Source: Pseudomonas syringae
GTDB taxonomy: Bacteria; Pseudomonadota; Gammaproteobacteria; Pseudomonadales; Pseudomonadaceae
Assembly (NCBI RefSeq): GCF_001698815.1
Contig: NZ_LGSI01000073.1
Coordinates: forward strand, 1 to 34,072
Direction of reading: 5' to 3'
DNA: 34,072 nucleotides
The notes below the pieces were generated by a model. It did not search any database and was not told where the DNA came from. It saw only the letters and a list, made by a program, of their open reading frames with translations. A program made the position numbers and the translations under genes. Shown in pieces: positions 1-6,478 of the stretch. The number at the start of each line of letters is the position of its first letter. Within the stretch, counting starts at the first letter, position 1.

Positions 1-372
1 GCGCAGAAGTCCTTTTCGCGCTTTGATTCCGAGGGCCAACGGCGTATAGCGGCCTTGCACGACGGCCGTCGCGACAATCTGGAAATCGCCCCCAACCTGT
101 GGGCTGGCGTCGGCCTGGTGCGTGGCGGTGCCGGCACGGCGTTGGTGGGCAACCCTCAGGAAGTCGCTGAGCGCATCAAGGAATACGCCGACCTGGGCAT
201 CGAGAGTTTCATCTTCTCCGGTTACCCGCATCTGGAAGAAGCCTATCGCTTCGCCGAACTGGTTTTCCCGCTGCTGCCGGAACCGTATCGCAGCCTGGCC
301 GGACGCGGCATCACTAACCTGACCGGACCGTTCGGCGAAATGATCGCCAACGATCTGCCGCCGCAGAAGTGA
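1..372 (+). CDS. FMNH2-dependent alkanesulfonate monooxygenase (SsuD/MsuD family), C-terminal part
   Basis: The gene is cut by the left edge; the open frame runs from base 1 and ends at TGA 370-372, giving about 123 C-terminal residues. The segment with GYPHLEEAYRFAELVFPLL followed by TGPFGEMIAND matches the C-terminal end of SsuD/MsuD, bacterial-luciferase-fold enzymes. These cytoplasmic enzymes use FMNH2 from a partner reductase and O2 to release sulfite from alkanesulfonates. The next gene starts with a GTG that overlaps this stop, so the two are probably co-transcribed and translationally coupled. A sigma-54 activator in that position suggests a methanesulfonate or dimethylsulfone branch (MsuD-like) rather than an ssuEADCB operon, but SsuD and MsuD cannot be separated from the C-terminus alone. 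Family assignment is firm; the exact substrate is inference. Confidence 0.85.
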   Translation, partial: AQKSFSRFDSEGQRRIAALHDGRRDNLEIAPNLWAGVGLVRGGAGTALVGNPQEVAERIKEYADLGIESFIFSGYPHLEEAYRFAELVFPLLPEPYRSLAGRGITNLTGPFGEMIANDLPPQK

Positions 373-1478
373 ACCCTATGCAGTTACTGACGTTGCCGCC
401 CAACCCGGCGCTGGCCACCTCGATTCGTGCCACCGCGCAGGTGTTCGAAGACCCAAAATCCAAAGCCCTGCTGGCACATTTGCAGCAGGTGGCGCCGAGT
501 GATGCCAGCGTCCTGATCATTGGCGAAACCGGCACCGGTAAGGAATTAGTGGCGCGGCATATCCACAATCTGAGCGAGCGGCGTAATCAGCCTTTCGTTG
601 CGGTGAATTGCGGGGCTTTTTCCGAATCGCTGGTAGAGGCCGAACTGTTCGGCCATGAAAAAGGTGCCTTCACCGGCGCCCTCGGTGCCAAGGCGGGCTG
701 GTTCGAAGAAGCCAACGGCGGCACCTTGTTCCTCGATGAGATCGGCGATTTGCCGATGCCGATCCAGGTCAAGTTGCTGCGCGTGCTGCAAGAACGCGAA
801 GTGGTGCGTCTGGGTTCGCGCAAAAGCATCCCGATCAACGTCCGGGTGCTGGCGGCGACTAATGTGCAGCTGGAAAAGGCCATCAACGCCGGACATTTCC
901 GCGAGGATCTGTATTACCGGCTGGATGTAGTCAATCTGGAACTGCAACCGCTGCGCGAACGTCCCGGCGACATCCTGCCGCTGACCCGGCATTTCATCGA
1001 GGCTTACAGCCGACGCCTTGGCTACGGTTCAATTCGTTTGAGCAGCGAAGCCGAGCAAAAACTCAAAAGCTACAGCTGGCCAGGCAACATTCGTGAACTG
1101 GAAAACGTCATCCATCACACCTTGCTGGTGTGTCGCGATGGCGTGATTCAGCGTGACGACCTGCGCTTGTCCAATCTGCGTATCGAACGTCAGGAAGACT
1201 CAGCTGCCATTGACGACTCGGCTGAAGCCCTGCTGAACCGGGCGTTCCAGAAGCTGTTCGAAGAACAGGCCGGCGCGCTGCATGAAAAAGTCGAGGACGC
1301 GTTACTGCGCGCCGCCTATCGTTTCAGCCACTGCAATCAGGTGCACACCGCCGCATTGCTGGGCCTGAGCCGCAACGTCACCCGCACGCGCCTGATCAAT
1401 ATCGGCGAATTGGCCGTTAACAAACGCCGCCCCGGTGAAAACCTGCAAGGTGATCGTTTGATGCAGCTCTCGGTCTGA
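369..1478 (+). CDS. sfnR: Sigma-54-dependent transcriptional activator, SfnR type (no N-terminal sensor domain)
   Basis: The 369-residue protein is almost only an AAA+ activator core plus a C-terminal Fis-type helix-turn-helix. Walker A GETGTGKE is at about residues 52-59, the sigma-54-contacting GAFTGA loop at 99-104 and Walker B GGTLFLDEI at about 117-125. The HTH lies around residues 325-360 (NQVHTAALLGLSRNVTRTRL). There is no receiver, GAF or PAS domain, as in SfnR of pseudomonads, which activates dimethylsulfone and sulfonate use during sulfate limitation. Regulation would then be through its own expression, since no input domain is present. The GTG at 369 overlaps the stop of the upstream monooxygenase; ATG 378 is an alternative start. 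The symbol rests on architecture and neighbour; another EBP of the same short class is possible. Confidence 0.8.
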   Translation: MNPMQLLTLPPNPALATSIRATAQVFEDPKSKALLAHLQQVAPSDASVLIIGETGTGKELVARHIHNLSERRNQPFVAVNCGAFSESLVEAELFGHEKGAFTGALGAKAGWFEEANGGTLFLDEIGDLPMPIQVKLLRVLQEREVVRLGSRKSIPINVRVLAATNVQLEKAINAGHFREDLYYRLDVVNLELQPLRERPGDILPLTRHFIEAYSRRLGYGSIRLSSEAEQKLKSYSWPGNIRELENVIHHTLLVCRDGVIQRDDLRLSNLRIERQEDSAAIDDSAEALLNRAFQKLFEEQAGALHEKVEDALLRAAYRFSHCNQVHTAALLGLSRNVTRTRLINIGELAVNKRRPGENLQGDRLMQLSV

Positions 1479-1491
1479 CCTGCGCCCTGGC

Positions 1492-1818
1492 CTAGCGCGT
1501 CGGGGTGACACCGCCCAGCACTTGATAAGCGTTGAAGTTGACTGCGCTGACACGGTGTTCGCGCAGGAACGCCGTGAAGTCCTGCTCGGCGTTGCGCAAG
1601 GCTTCTTCACTGGCCGTCCTTGATTGCCACAACACCTGATTGAGCACGCGCCGCCCGTCGTCGCTGGCCTGCACCGTTGCGCTGATAAAGCCCGGATAGG
1701 TGCAGGTGAAACGCTCGACCTGATCGAGCAGCGCCGTGACCAATGCCGCCTGCTGGCGCGGGTCGGTGGTGAACTCGATGAGCTGATTGACCAGGCGGTA
1801 ACTCACAGGTTGCGTCAT
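1492..1818 (-). CDS. Antibiotic biosynthesis monooxygenase (ABM) domain protein, SoxR-regulated PA2274-like
   Basis: This 108-residue cytoplasmic protein has the size and pattern of a single ABM-domain protein, a ferredoxin-like alpha+beta barrel usually active as a dimer. The middle carries FTCTYPGFISATVQASDDGRRVLNQV-type strands and a LWQSRTASEEALRNAEQD helix. Members include cofactor-free quinol or anthrone oxygenases and many proteins of unknown substrate. It is divergent from soxR, and a SoxR-box palindrome lies in its promoter with a 19-bp -35/-10 spacing on this strand. In P. aeruginosa the equivalent gene next to soxR (PA2274) belongs to the small SoxR regulon induced by redox-active phenazines. 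A role in modifying redox-cycling compounds is inference. It converges on sfnR with only a 13-bp gap. Confidence 0.8.
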   Translation of the reverse strand: MTQPVSYRLVNQLIEFTTDPRQQAALVTALLDQVERFTCTYPGFISATVQASDDGRRVLNQVLWQSRTASEEALRNAEQDFTAFLREHRVSAVNFNAYQVLGGVTPTR

Positions 1819-1868
1819 GTCATTTCTCCACTGTCTTGACCAGGGTCGGTTGCGAACTCAGGCCTCGA

Positions 1869-1899
1869 AGGGTAAAACCTCTAGCTAACTAGAGGTCAA
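1869..1899 (-). promoter_or_regulatory. SoxR box and MerR-type promoter of the ABM gene
   Basis: A perfect dyad, ACCTCTAG-CTAA-CTAGAGGT, spans 1877-1896. Read on the minus strand, TTGACC (1899-1894) could be the -35 and TACCCT (1874-1869) a poor -10, separated by 19 bp. The over-long spacer occupied by a dyad is the hallmark of MerR/SoxR-activated promoters, and the sequence closely resembles the SoxR operator core CCTCAAGTTAACTTGAGG. It sits 17 bp before the soxR start, so it may also autoregulate soxR. Confidence 0.8.
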
Positions 1900-1912
1900 G
1901 CAGCAAATCGCA

Positions 1913-2365
1913 ATGAACGATGCCGAGCAAAAAAAACCTAATCGACAACTGACCGTCGGCCAACTGGCGACCCGCAGCGGCGTGGCCGTGACGGCGTTGC
2001 ACTTTTACGAAAGCAAAGGCCTGATCAGCAGTCAGCGCAATGCCGGCAACCAGCGGCGTTATCCCCGGGAAATGCTGCGGCGCGTGGCGTTGATCAAGGT
2101 GGCCCAGCGTTTGGGGCTGCCGTTGGCCAGCATCCACGCGGCCTTGCAAACCTTGCCCGAAGGCCGCACACCCACTGCCGCCGACTGGCAAAAGCTGTCC
2201 GCTCAGTGGAAAGCCGAACTGGATGACCGGATCAATCGACTCACCGCGTTACGCGACCAGCTCACCGGGTGCATTGGTTGCGGTTGCCTGTCGATGGACG
2301 CCTGCCCGCTGCGCAACTGGGGGGATAAGCTGGGCGAACAAGGATCGGGGCCGCAGTTGCTTTAA
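1913..2365 (+). CDS. soxR: Redox-sensitive transcriptional activator SoxR
   Basis: This 150-residue MerR-family regulator has an N-terminal winged helix (about residues 13-80, including ALHFYESKGLISSQRNAGNQ), a dimerisation helix (about 90-118) and the SoxR [2Fe-2S] ligand set. The cysteines are 120, 123, 125 and 131 in CIGCGCLSMDACPLRN, the CX2CXCX5C pattern diagnostic of SoxR. Oxidation of the cluster by redox-cycling compounds switches SoxR to an activator without changing DNA binding. In pseudomonads it controls a handful of efflux and modification genes rather than soxS. The gene starts just downstream of a SoxR box and is divergent from its likely target, the ABM monooxygenase gene. Full length, with nothing missing. 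Confidence 0.95.
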   Translation: MNDAEQKKPNRQLTVGQLATRSGVAVTALHFYESKGLISSQRNAGNQRRYPREMLRRVALIKVAQRLGLPLASIHAALQTLPEGRTPTAADWQKLSAQWKAELDDRINRLTALRDQLTGCIGCGCLSMDACPLRNWGDKLGEQGSGPQLL

Positions 2366-2372
2366 ACCTGAG

Positions 2373-2443
2373 GGAGCCAACTTGTTGGCGAAGCGTTAAT
2401 CCTGCGTCCCGGTAAATATCGTCTCGCGAACAAGTTCGCTCCT
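2373..2443. repeat. Degenerate inverted REP pair
   Basis: GGAGCCAACTTGTTGGCGAA (2373-2392) faces TCGCGAACAAGTTCGCTCC (2424-2442). Both arms follow the Pseudomonas REP pattern GGAGC-N-AACTTGTTCGCGA in opposite orientation, about 30 bp apart. The transcript would fold into a hairpin right after soxR and may stabilise or end it. Confidence 0.7.
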
Positions 2444-2476
2444 TGTATGTTGCCAGCGCGAATCAGTCAGGCATCA

Positions 2477-2800
2477 TTTGTTTTGGCGCCGCGCTTTGAA
2501 TCGAGTGGCACCAACAGTATTTGCGGCTCGGCTTAATCAGGTTTCGCCCTGACGGTCGACCCCCTTTGTTTCGGCAAAGGGGGGAAACCATTCTGCGCTG
2601 ACGTCCGGCCCCCGCTTCGCGGCGGTTCCTTCGCTCCGGTGCCGTGGTGGGGCGACGCGCCGACGGGCCATCCTTGGCCCAACGGCGCTCGCTCGGCATC
2701 CATGCCGAGCGCACCCCACCACGACACCTACGCTCAGCCTCCCGACGCGCGTTTGGCGGTGTCTGCCAAATCGCGGCACGGAAAAGCGAAAATCAAAAGC
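2477..2800. repeat. Non-coding element with nested hairpins and a three-way junction
   Basis: This block has no convincing gene but is dense in perfect inverted repeats. Hairpins are TCAGG/CCTGA (2537-2552), CCCCCTTTG/CAAAGGGGG (2560-2583) and CCGC/GCGG (2612-2622). A 15-bp outer stem (2638-2652 with 2714-2728, one mismatch) then encloses two side hairpins: GCGCCG plus GGGCCA pairing with TGGCCC plus CGGCGC (2657-2688), and CGCTCGGCAT/ATGCCGAGCG (2690-2711). The short ORFs here are low-complexity by-products of GC skew. I suspect a dispersed Pseudomonas repeat because its wording feels familiar, but copy number cannot be shown from one window. The outer limits are approximate. Confidence 0.55.
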
Positions 2801-2815
2801 TGAAGTCTCGGTTTC

Positions 2816-2904
2816 GTTGGAGCGAGGCTTGCCCGCGAAGGCGTCAACTTAGCCAGCGAAAATGTCGGCCGATAGACCCATTCGCGGGCAAGCCTCGCTC
2901 CAAC
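2816..2904. repeat. Inverted REP pair (BIME-like), perfect 24-bp arms
   Basis: The arm at 2816-2839 (core GCGAGGCTTGCCCGCGAA) and the arm at 2881-2904 are perfect reverse complements over 24 bp, with a 41-bp spacer. This is the commonest REP type in fluorescens-group pseudomonads. The same arms recur at 23871-23958. Confidence 0.9.
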
Positions 2905-2946
2905 AGAACCGGGATAAATCCGGTTCACTGAACACCGCAGAACCCC

Positions 2947-2970
2947 TGTGGGAGCGGACTTGTCCGCGAA
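2947..2970 (+). repeat. Single REP unit
   Basis: TGTGGGAGCGGACTTGTCCG followed by CGAA is a solitary Pseudomonas REP of the GGAGCGGACTTGTCCGCGA subtype, 42 bp after the inverted pair. The remaining 2971-3103 shows nothing I can name. Confidence 0.75.
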
Positions 2971-3103
2971 TCAATGTTTCAGGCGCTAAATCTATTTCGG
3001 ATGTACCGACCCTTCGCAAATCGATTCGTCCAAAAGGGTCGTGCTACTCCTAGGCTCCAATACCTTGCAACAGAGTATCTACAGAGCGATATTCGTCCGC
3101 ACG

Positions 3104-4531
3104 TTAAAACCCCGCCAGCCGCGCTGCCAGGGCTTTGGCTTGCAGGGCGACGTCGGTGACTGCGGTGCTTTCCCACCACATACCGCGCAATGGCGGGCCC
3201 ATGGCGAACAGTCGCGAGGATATTTGCCCTTGCGCATCGAGCACCGCGCCACCCAGGTCCGCAGCGATGCCCAATGCCAGCGGCCCCGGCTGAATCAGCC
3301 CGCGCGCCAGCAACTGTCGGGGCAGCGGGCGGTCGACCCGGCGCCAGTCGTATTCAATGCCCGTTGAGTTAATCAGCGCATCCCCCGTCACCAGCGACGC
3401 CTCCTGTTCACCGCGCCGACGAATGCGAATCTGCAGCTGACCCGAAGGCAGCGTTTCAAAGCCTTGCAACGAAGCGGCCTGGATGGTCACGCGCCCCTGG
3501 TTGATCAATTGGCTAAGCAATGCGGCGCTGGGCGGTGGCGAACGGTGATGATGGCTTTCCCACCATGGCCGCACATGTCGTACGAATTGGCGACGCTGCA
3601 CGTCGGTAGCCTGATTCCAAAGCCGTCCGATGTTGGCTCGCACTGTGTCCAGCGGCGCTTGCCAGTCGATACCATTTTCTATAGCCAGCTCACACTGTTC
3701 ACGTAACGCGCGCACCAACTGTCGAGTACTGCGAATGCGGTGGTCTTCGGCGAGAAAGTCCACCCAGGTCGTCGGTTGCCGACGCACATGGGGCAGCAGC
3801 CCGTGGCGCGAGAATATTTCAATAGGGCCGCGATGGCCGGCCTGCTGCAACGACACCACCGCATCGACCATGGTCAGACCCGAACCGATGATCAATACCC
3901 GCGATTGAGGATCGAGCTGGCGCATGGCGCTGACATCCCAAGGGTCGACGGCCGCTGCGTTGAGCCCGCTGGACTGACGTTGCGGGGTGCGCGCAGCGGC
4001 ATACATGCCGGTCGCCAGCACGGCATGTTGACCAGAGAGTTGCTGACCGTCGGCGAGGCTGATTGTCACTCCGGTTTCACTGACTTGCAGATCCACCACT
4101 TCACCGCGCACATGCTCGGCCGCCGAACCCCGGCTTGCCCCAAGCGCACGGGCTTGCGCCAGACGCTGCTGCACATACAGGCCAAAAATGCCCCGCGGCG
4201 GGAACAACTCGGCAATCGGCACGTGCTGCTGATCGGATTCAGGCCAACCACCACCAGCGATAAAATCTGTCAGCCATTGAGTCAGGTCATCGGCATTGTC
4301 GGGATCGACGCTCATCCGCGCCGCATTGCCGTTGAGCGTATGGCCCAGTTCCGTGGCGCTGTAGGCTTCGCCTCGGCCCAACTCTTCCCGTGGTTCGACA
4401 ATCAGGATGCGTCGCGTACCTGGCAGGCGCAGCAGTTGCACGGCGAGCATGCTGCCGCTCAAGCCGCCGCCGACCACCAGAATGTCGGCACTGCGAGAAA
4501 GGTCAACGGTTTGCTGAATCGGGGAGATCAT
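3104..4531 (-). CDS. FAD/NAD(P)-binding oxidoreductase (NAD_binding_9 / COG4529-like)
   Basis: The 475-residue protein opens with a Rossmann dinucleotide-binding motif, ADILVVGGGLSGSMLAVQLL (about residues 15-34, GGGLSG at 21-26). A second nucleotide-binding motif, VLIIGSGLTMVDAVVSL, lies near the middle. Between them are the conserved segments GRGEAYSA and HTLNGNAARMS typical of the COG4529 group of uncharacterised flavoproteins, related to FAD-dependent monooxygenases and hydroxylases. No signal peptide; probably cytoplasmic. The start chosen is ATG 4531 (MISPIQQ), with AAAGG about 10 nt upstream; the frame extends to 4633, but the extra 34 residues look non-coding. It lies 197 bp downstream of the XRE-cupin gene on the same strand. 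Substrate unknown. Confidence 0.8.
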   Translation of the reverse strand: MISPIQQTVDLSRSADILVVGGGLSGSMLAVQLLRLPGTRRILIVEPREELGRGEAYSATELGHTLNGNAARMSVDPDNADDLTQWLTDFIAGGGWPESDQQHVPIAELFPPRGIFGLYVQQRLAQARALGASRGSAAEHVRGEVVDLQVSETGVTISLADGQQLSGQHAVLATGMYAAARTPQRQSSGLNAAAVDPWDVSAMRQLDPQSRVLIIGSGLTMVDAVVSLQQAGHRGPIEIFSRHGLLPHVRRQPTTWVDFLAEDHRIRSTRQLVRALREQCELAIENGIDWQAPLDTVRANIGRLWNQATDVQRRQFVRHVRPWWESHHHRSPPPSAALLSQLINQGRVTIQAASLQGFETLPSGQLQIRIRRRGEQEASLVTGDALINSTGIEYDWRRVDRPLPRQLLARGLIQPGPLALGIAADLGGAVLDAQGQISSRLFAMGPPLRGMWWESTAVTDVALQAKALAARLAGF

Positions 4532-4728
4532 TGGGGTTTTACCTTTGAAGGGCCGCGCTCGGGCTGGCGTCGATCCAGATGACAGTGCACAGGCCGTGCC
4601 CGCCCCTGGAAATGAGTTGAACGCCGCTATCAACGCAAGAATAACCTCGCGTCGGGATTTGCAAAGTAGTCATTGGTACACAAACTGTTGATCTGCTGTA
4701 GCGGGGCAAACAGTTGTTGTAGTTAGCG

Positions 4729-5298
4729 CTACAGCACGACGTTGCGCACAAAGCGCACGGTAACCTCGCCTTCATTTCGATAGCTGTGGACCTGGTTGCT
4801 GGCAAACATGAAGAACTCACCCGGGCCGACTTGCCGCACCTCGTCGGTCAGATTGATGGTCAAGTGGCCATGCACGACATACACCTGCTCGCTCCAGCCA
4901 TCCGGGTCCGCTTCAGACTCATAGACTTCGCCGGGTTCCAGAGAGAATTCCCACAGTTCCACTTCGCGCCGGGCGGTGGCTTTGGCCAGCAGCACCGCAC
5001 GACTGCCAGGGATCGAACCTGCCCAGGCAACTTCGTTGATGCGGCTGGGATCACGTCCTTCCGGCGCCTGAATCAGATCACTGAAAGCAACATCCAGCGC
5101 TTCGGCGACCCGGTCCAGCGTTGCGAGGCTGACGTTTTTCTCCCCCGCTTCAATCGCCACCAACATGCGCCGACTGACCCCGGATTTTTCCGCCAGCGCG
5201 GTCTGGCTGAAGTCCAGCGCATTACGCAGGCGGCGCACATTTTGACTGACGTGTTGCAGCACGGGTGCGCGTTGGGAATGGTCGTCATTCACTATCAT
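4729..5298 (-). CDS. XRE-family regulator with C-terminal cupin domain
   Basis: The 189-residue protein joins an N-terminal Cro/CI-type helix-turn-helix (about residues 15-70, with SQTALAEKSGVSRRMLVAIE and VSLATLDRVAEAL) to a C-terminal small beta-barrel cupin (about 115-185, with WSEQVYVVHGHLTIN and GPGEFFMFASNQVHSYRN). Such XRE-cupin proteins are one-component regulators whose cupin binds a small ligand, often a metabolite or amine. It is divergent from an EamA-type transporter gene, and a perfect 18-bp palindrome sits between the two starts. The simplest reading is that it controls the exporter and itself. Ligand unknown. A hairpin-capable GCTGTAGCG/CGCTACAGC pair overlaps its stop region (4695-4735). 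Confidence 0.88.
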   Translation of the reverse strand: MIVNDDHSQRAPVLQHVSQNVRRLRNALDFSQTALAEKSGVSRRMLVAIEAGEKNVSLATLDRVAEALDVAFSDLIQAPEGRDPSRINEVAWAGSIPGSRAVLLAKATARREVELWEFSLEPGEVYESEADPDGWSEQVYVVHGHLTINLTDEVRQVGPGEFFMFASNQVHSYRNEGEVTVRFVRNVVL

Positions 5299-5316
5299 TT
5301 GCTCTCTTGACCTGAT

Positions 5317-5354
5317 TGCGCAGTATACTGCGCACCTTTTGACGCATGATGCGT
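5317..5354. promoter_or_regulatory. Operator palindromes between the XRE-cupin and EamA genes
   Basis: TGCGCAGTATACTGCGCA (5317-5334) is a perfect 18-bp palindrome, and ACGCATGATGCGT (5342-5354) is a second 13-bp dyad. The first contains a TATACT on each strand that could serve as a -10. Both lie in the 98-bp divergent region, as expected for operators of the adjacent XRE regulator. Confidence 0.6.
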
Positions 5355-5396
5355 TGTGCCTTTGCGATACGCAAGGCGATCAAGCCCGGTGAAAGC

Positions 5397-6320
5397 ATGA
5401 AGTCTACCCTGATGAAGCCCCGATTCAGCAAAGCGGAAATGGTATTGGTGCTGATCACCTTGATCTGGGGCGGGACATTCCTGCTCGTGCAACATGCCAT
5501 GACCGTCAGTGGACCGATGTTTTTCGTCGGCCTGCGCTTTGCTGCCGCCGCCTTGATCGTCGCGTCGTTCTCATTGAATGTCATGCGCGAGCTGACCCTG
5601 ATCGAACTCAAGGCGGGCGTCGCCATCGGTGCGGCGATCATGCTCGGTTACGGCTTGCAGACCATGGGCCTGCAGACCATTCCCAGCAGTCAATCCGCAT
5701 TCATCACGGCGCTGTACGTGCCATTCGTACCGCTGTTGCAGTGGCTGGTACTCGGGCGGCGACCGGGATTGATGCCCAGCATCGGCATCGCCCTGGCGTT
5801 TGCCGGTCTGATGCTGCTGTCAGGCCCCGACGGTGCGTCGTTGCAGTTCAGCTCCGGGGAGATCGCCACGGTGGTGAGCGCCATCGCCATCGCGGCCGAG
5901 ATTATTCTGATCAGCGCATACGGCGGCAAGGTCGATGTACGCCGGGTCACCGTGGTGCAACTGGCTACCGCGTCGCTGCTGTCGTTTCTGATGGTGGTGC
6001 CCACGGGTGAACGCCTGCCGGATTTCTCCTGGCTGCTGGTGATCAGCGCCATAGGCCTGGGCGCGATGAGTGCAGTGATTCAAGTGGCGATGAACTGGGC
6101 GCAACGCACCGTCTCGCCAACCCGCGCTACGGTGATTTATGCGGGCGAACCGGTCTGGGCCGGCATCTTCGGCCGCCTGGCCGGTGAGCGTTTGCCAGGC
6201 ATCGCCTTGCTCGGCGCGGCATTGATCGTCGCCGGCGTGATCGTCAGCGAAATGAAAGGCCGTGGCAAACCAGCCACCCAGCAGCAACCTGAAGAGGAAC
6301 GTCTGAACGAAGCAGATTGA
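5397..6320 (+). CDS. DMT-superfamily (EamA) inner-membrane transporter
   Basis: The predicted protein is about 307 residues with roughly ten hydrophobic helices in two homologous halves, the EamA/RhaT drug/metabolite transporter design. The first helix has VLVLITLIWGGTFLLVQH and the second half starts near IATVVSAIAIAAEIILISAY. Members export amino acids, amines or other small metabolites; the substrate cannot be read from sequence. I chose ATG 5397 (MKSTLMKPRF) because GGTGAA precedes it; the frame is open from 5346 and the first 17 codons lie in the operator region. It is divergent from, and probably controlled by, the XRE-cupin gene. The C-terminal tail is charged and cytoplasmic. Confidence 0.88.
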   Translation: MKSTLMKPRFSKAEMVLVLITLIWGGTFLLVQHAMTVSGPMFFVGLRFAAAALIVASFSLNVMRELTLIELKAGVAIGAAIMLGYGLQTMGLQTIPSSQSAFITALYVPFVPLLQWLVLGRRPGLMPSIGIALAFAGLMLLSGPDGASLQFSSGEIATVVSAIAIAAEIILISAYGGKVDVRRVTVVQLATASLLSFLMVVPTGERLPDFSWLLVISAIGLGAMSAVIQVAMNWAQRTVSPTRATVIYAGEPVWAGIFGRLAGERLPGIALLGAALIVAGVIVSEMKGRGKPATQQQPEEERLNEAD

Positions 6321-6382
6321 TGTAATTATCTGCCTTCTCGACTTGCGAAAATGTTTAATTTGTTCGCCGCAATGAGTTGCAG

Positions 6383-6399
6383 CCTACAAATCTTGTAGG
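6383..6399. terminator. Small hairpin downstream of the EamA gene
   Basis: CCTACAAATCTTGTAGG forms a 7-bp stem with a 3-nt loop 60 bp after the transporter stop. There is no T-run, so it is at best a weak terminator. The rest of 6321-6478 is AT-richer leader of the mrp operon. Confidence 0.35.
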
Positions 6400-6419
6400 A
6401 TTCTGCGACACCTTGGCGG

Positions 6420-6448
6420 TTGGTGATGCCGGGGCCAGCACGTATGAT
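6420..6448 (+). promoter_or_regulatory. Candidate sigma-70 promoter of the mrp operon
   Basis: TTGGTG (6420-6425) and TATGAT (6443-6448) are 17 bp apart and the -10 matches consensus at five of six positions. The -35 is poor. They lie 30 bp before the mrpA start, and no other good pair is visible in the leader. Confidence 0.4.
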
Positions 6449-6478
6449 CCTTGACATTTCCCCGCAGATTAGAAGCCT

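Noticed and set aside
2463..2931. Several 60-95 codon frames on both strands
   Set aside because: They fall in hairpin-rich repeat sequence and carry Arg/Pro/Ala-biased translations without an RBS.
3740..4582. 280-codon plus-strand frame
   Set aside because: Shadow of the FAD-binding oxidoreductase gene on the other strand.
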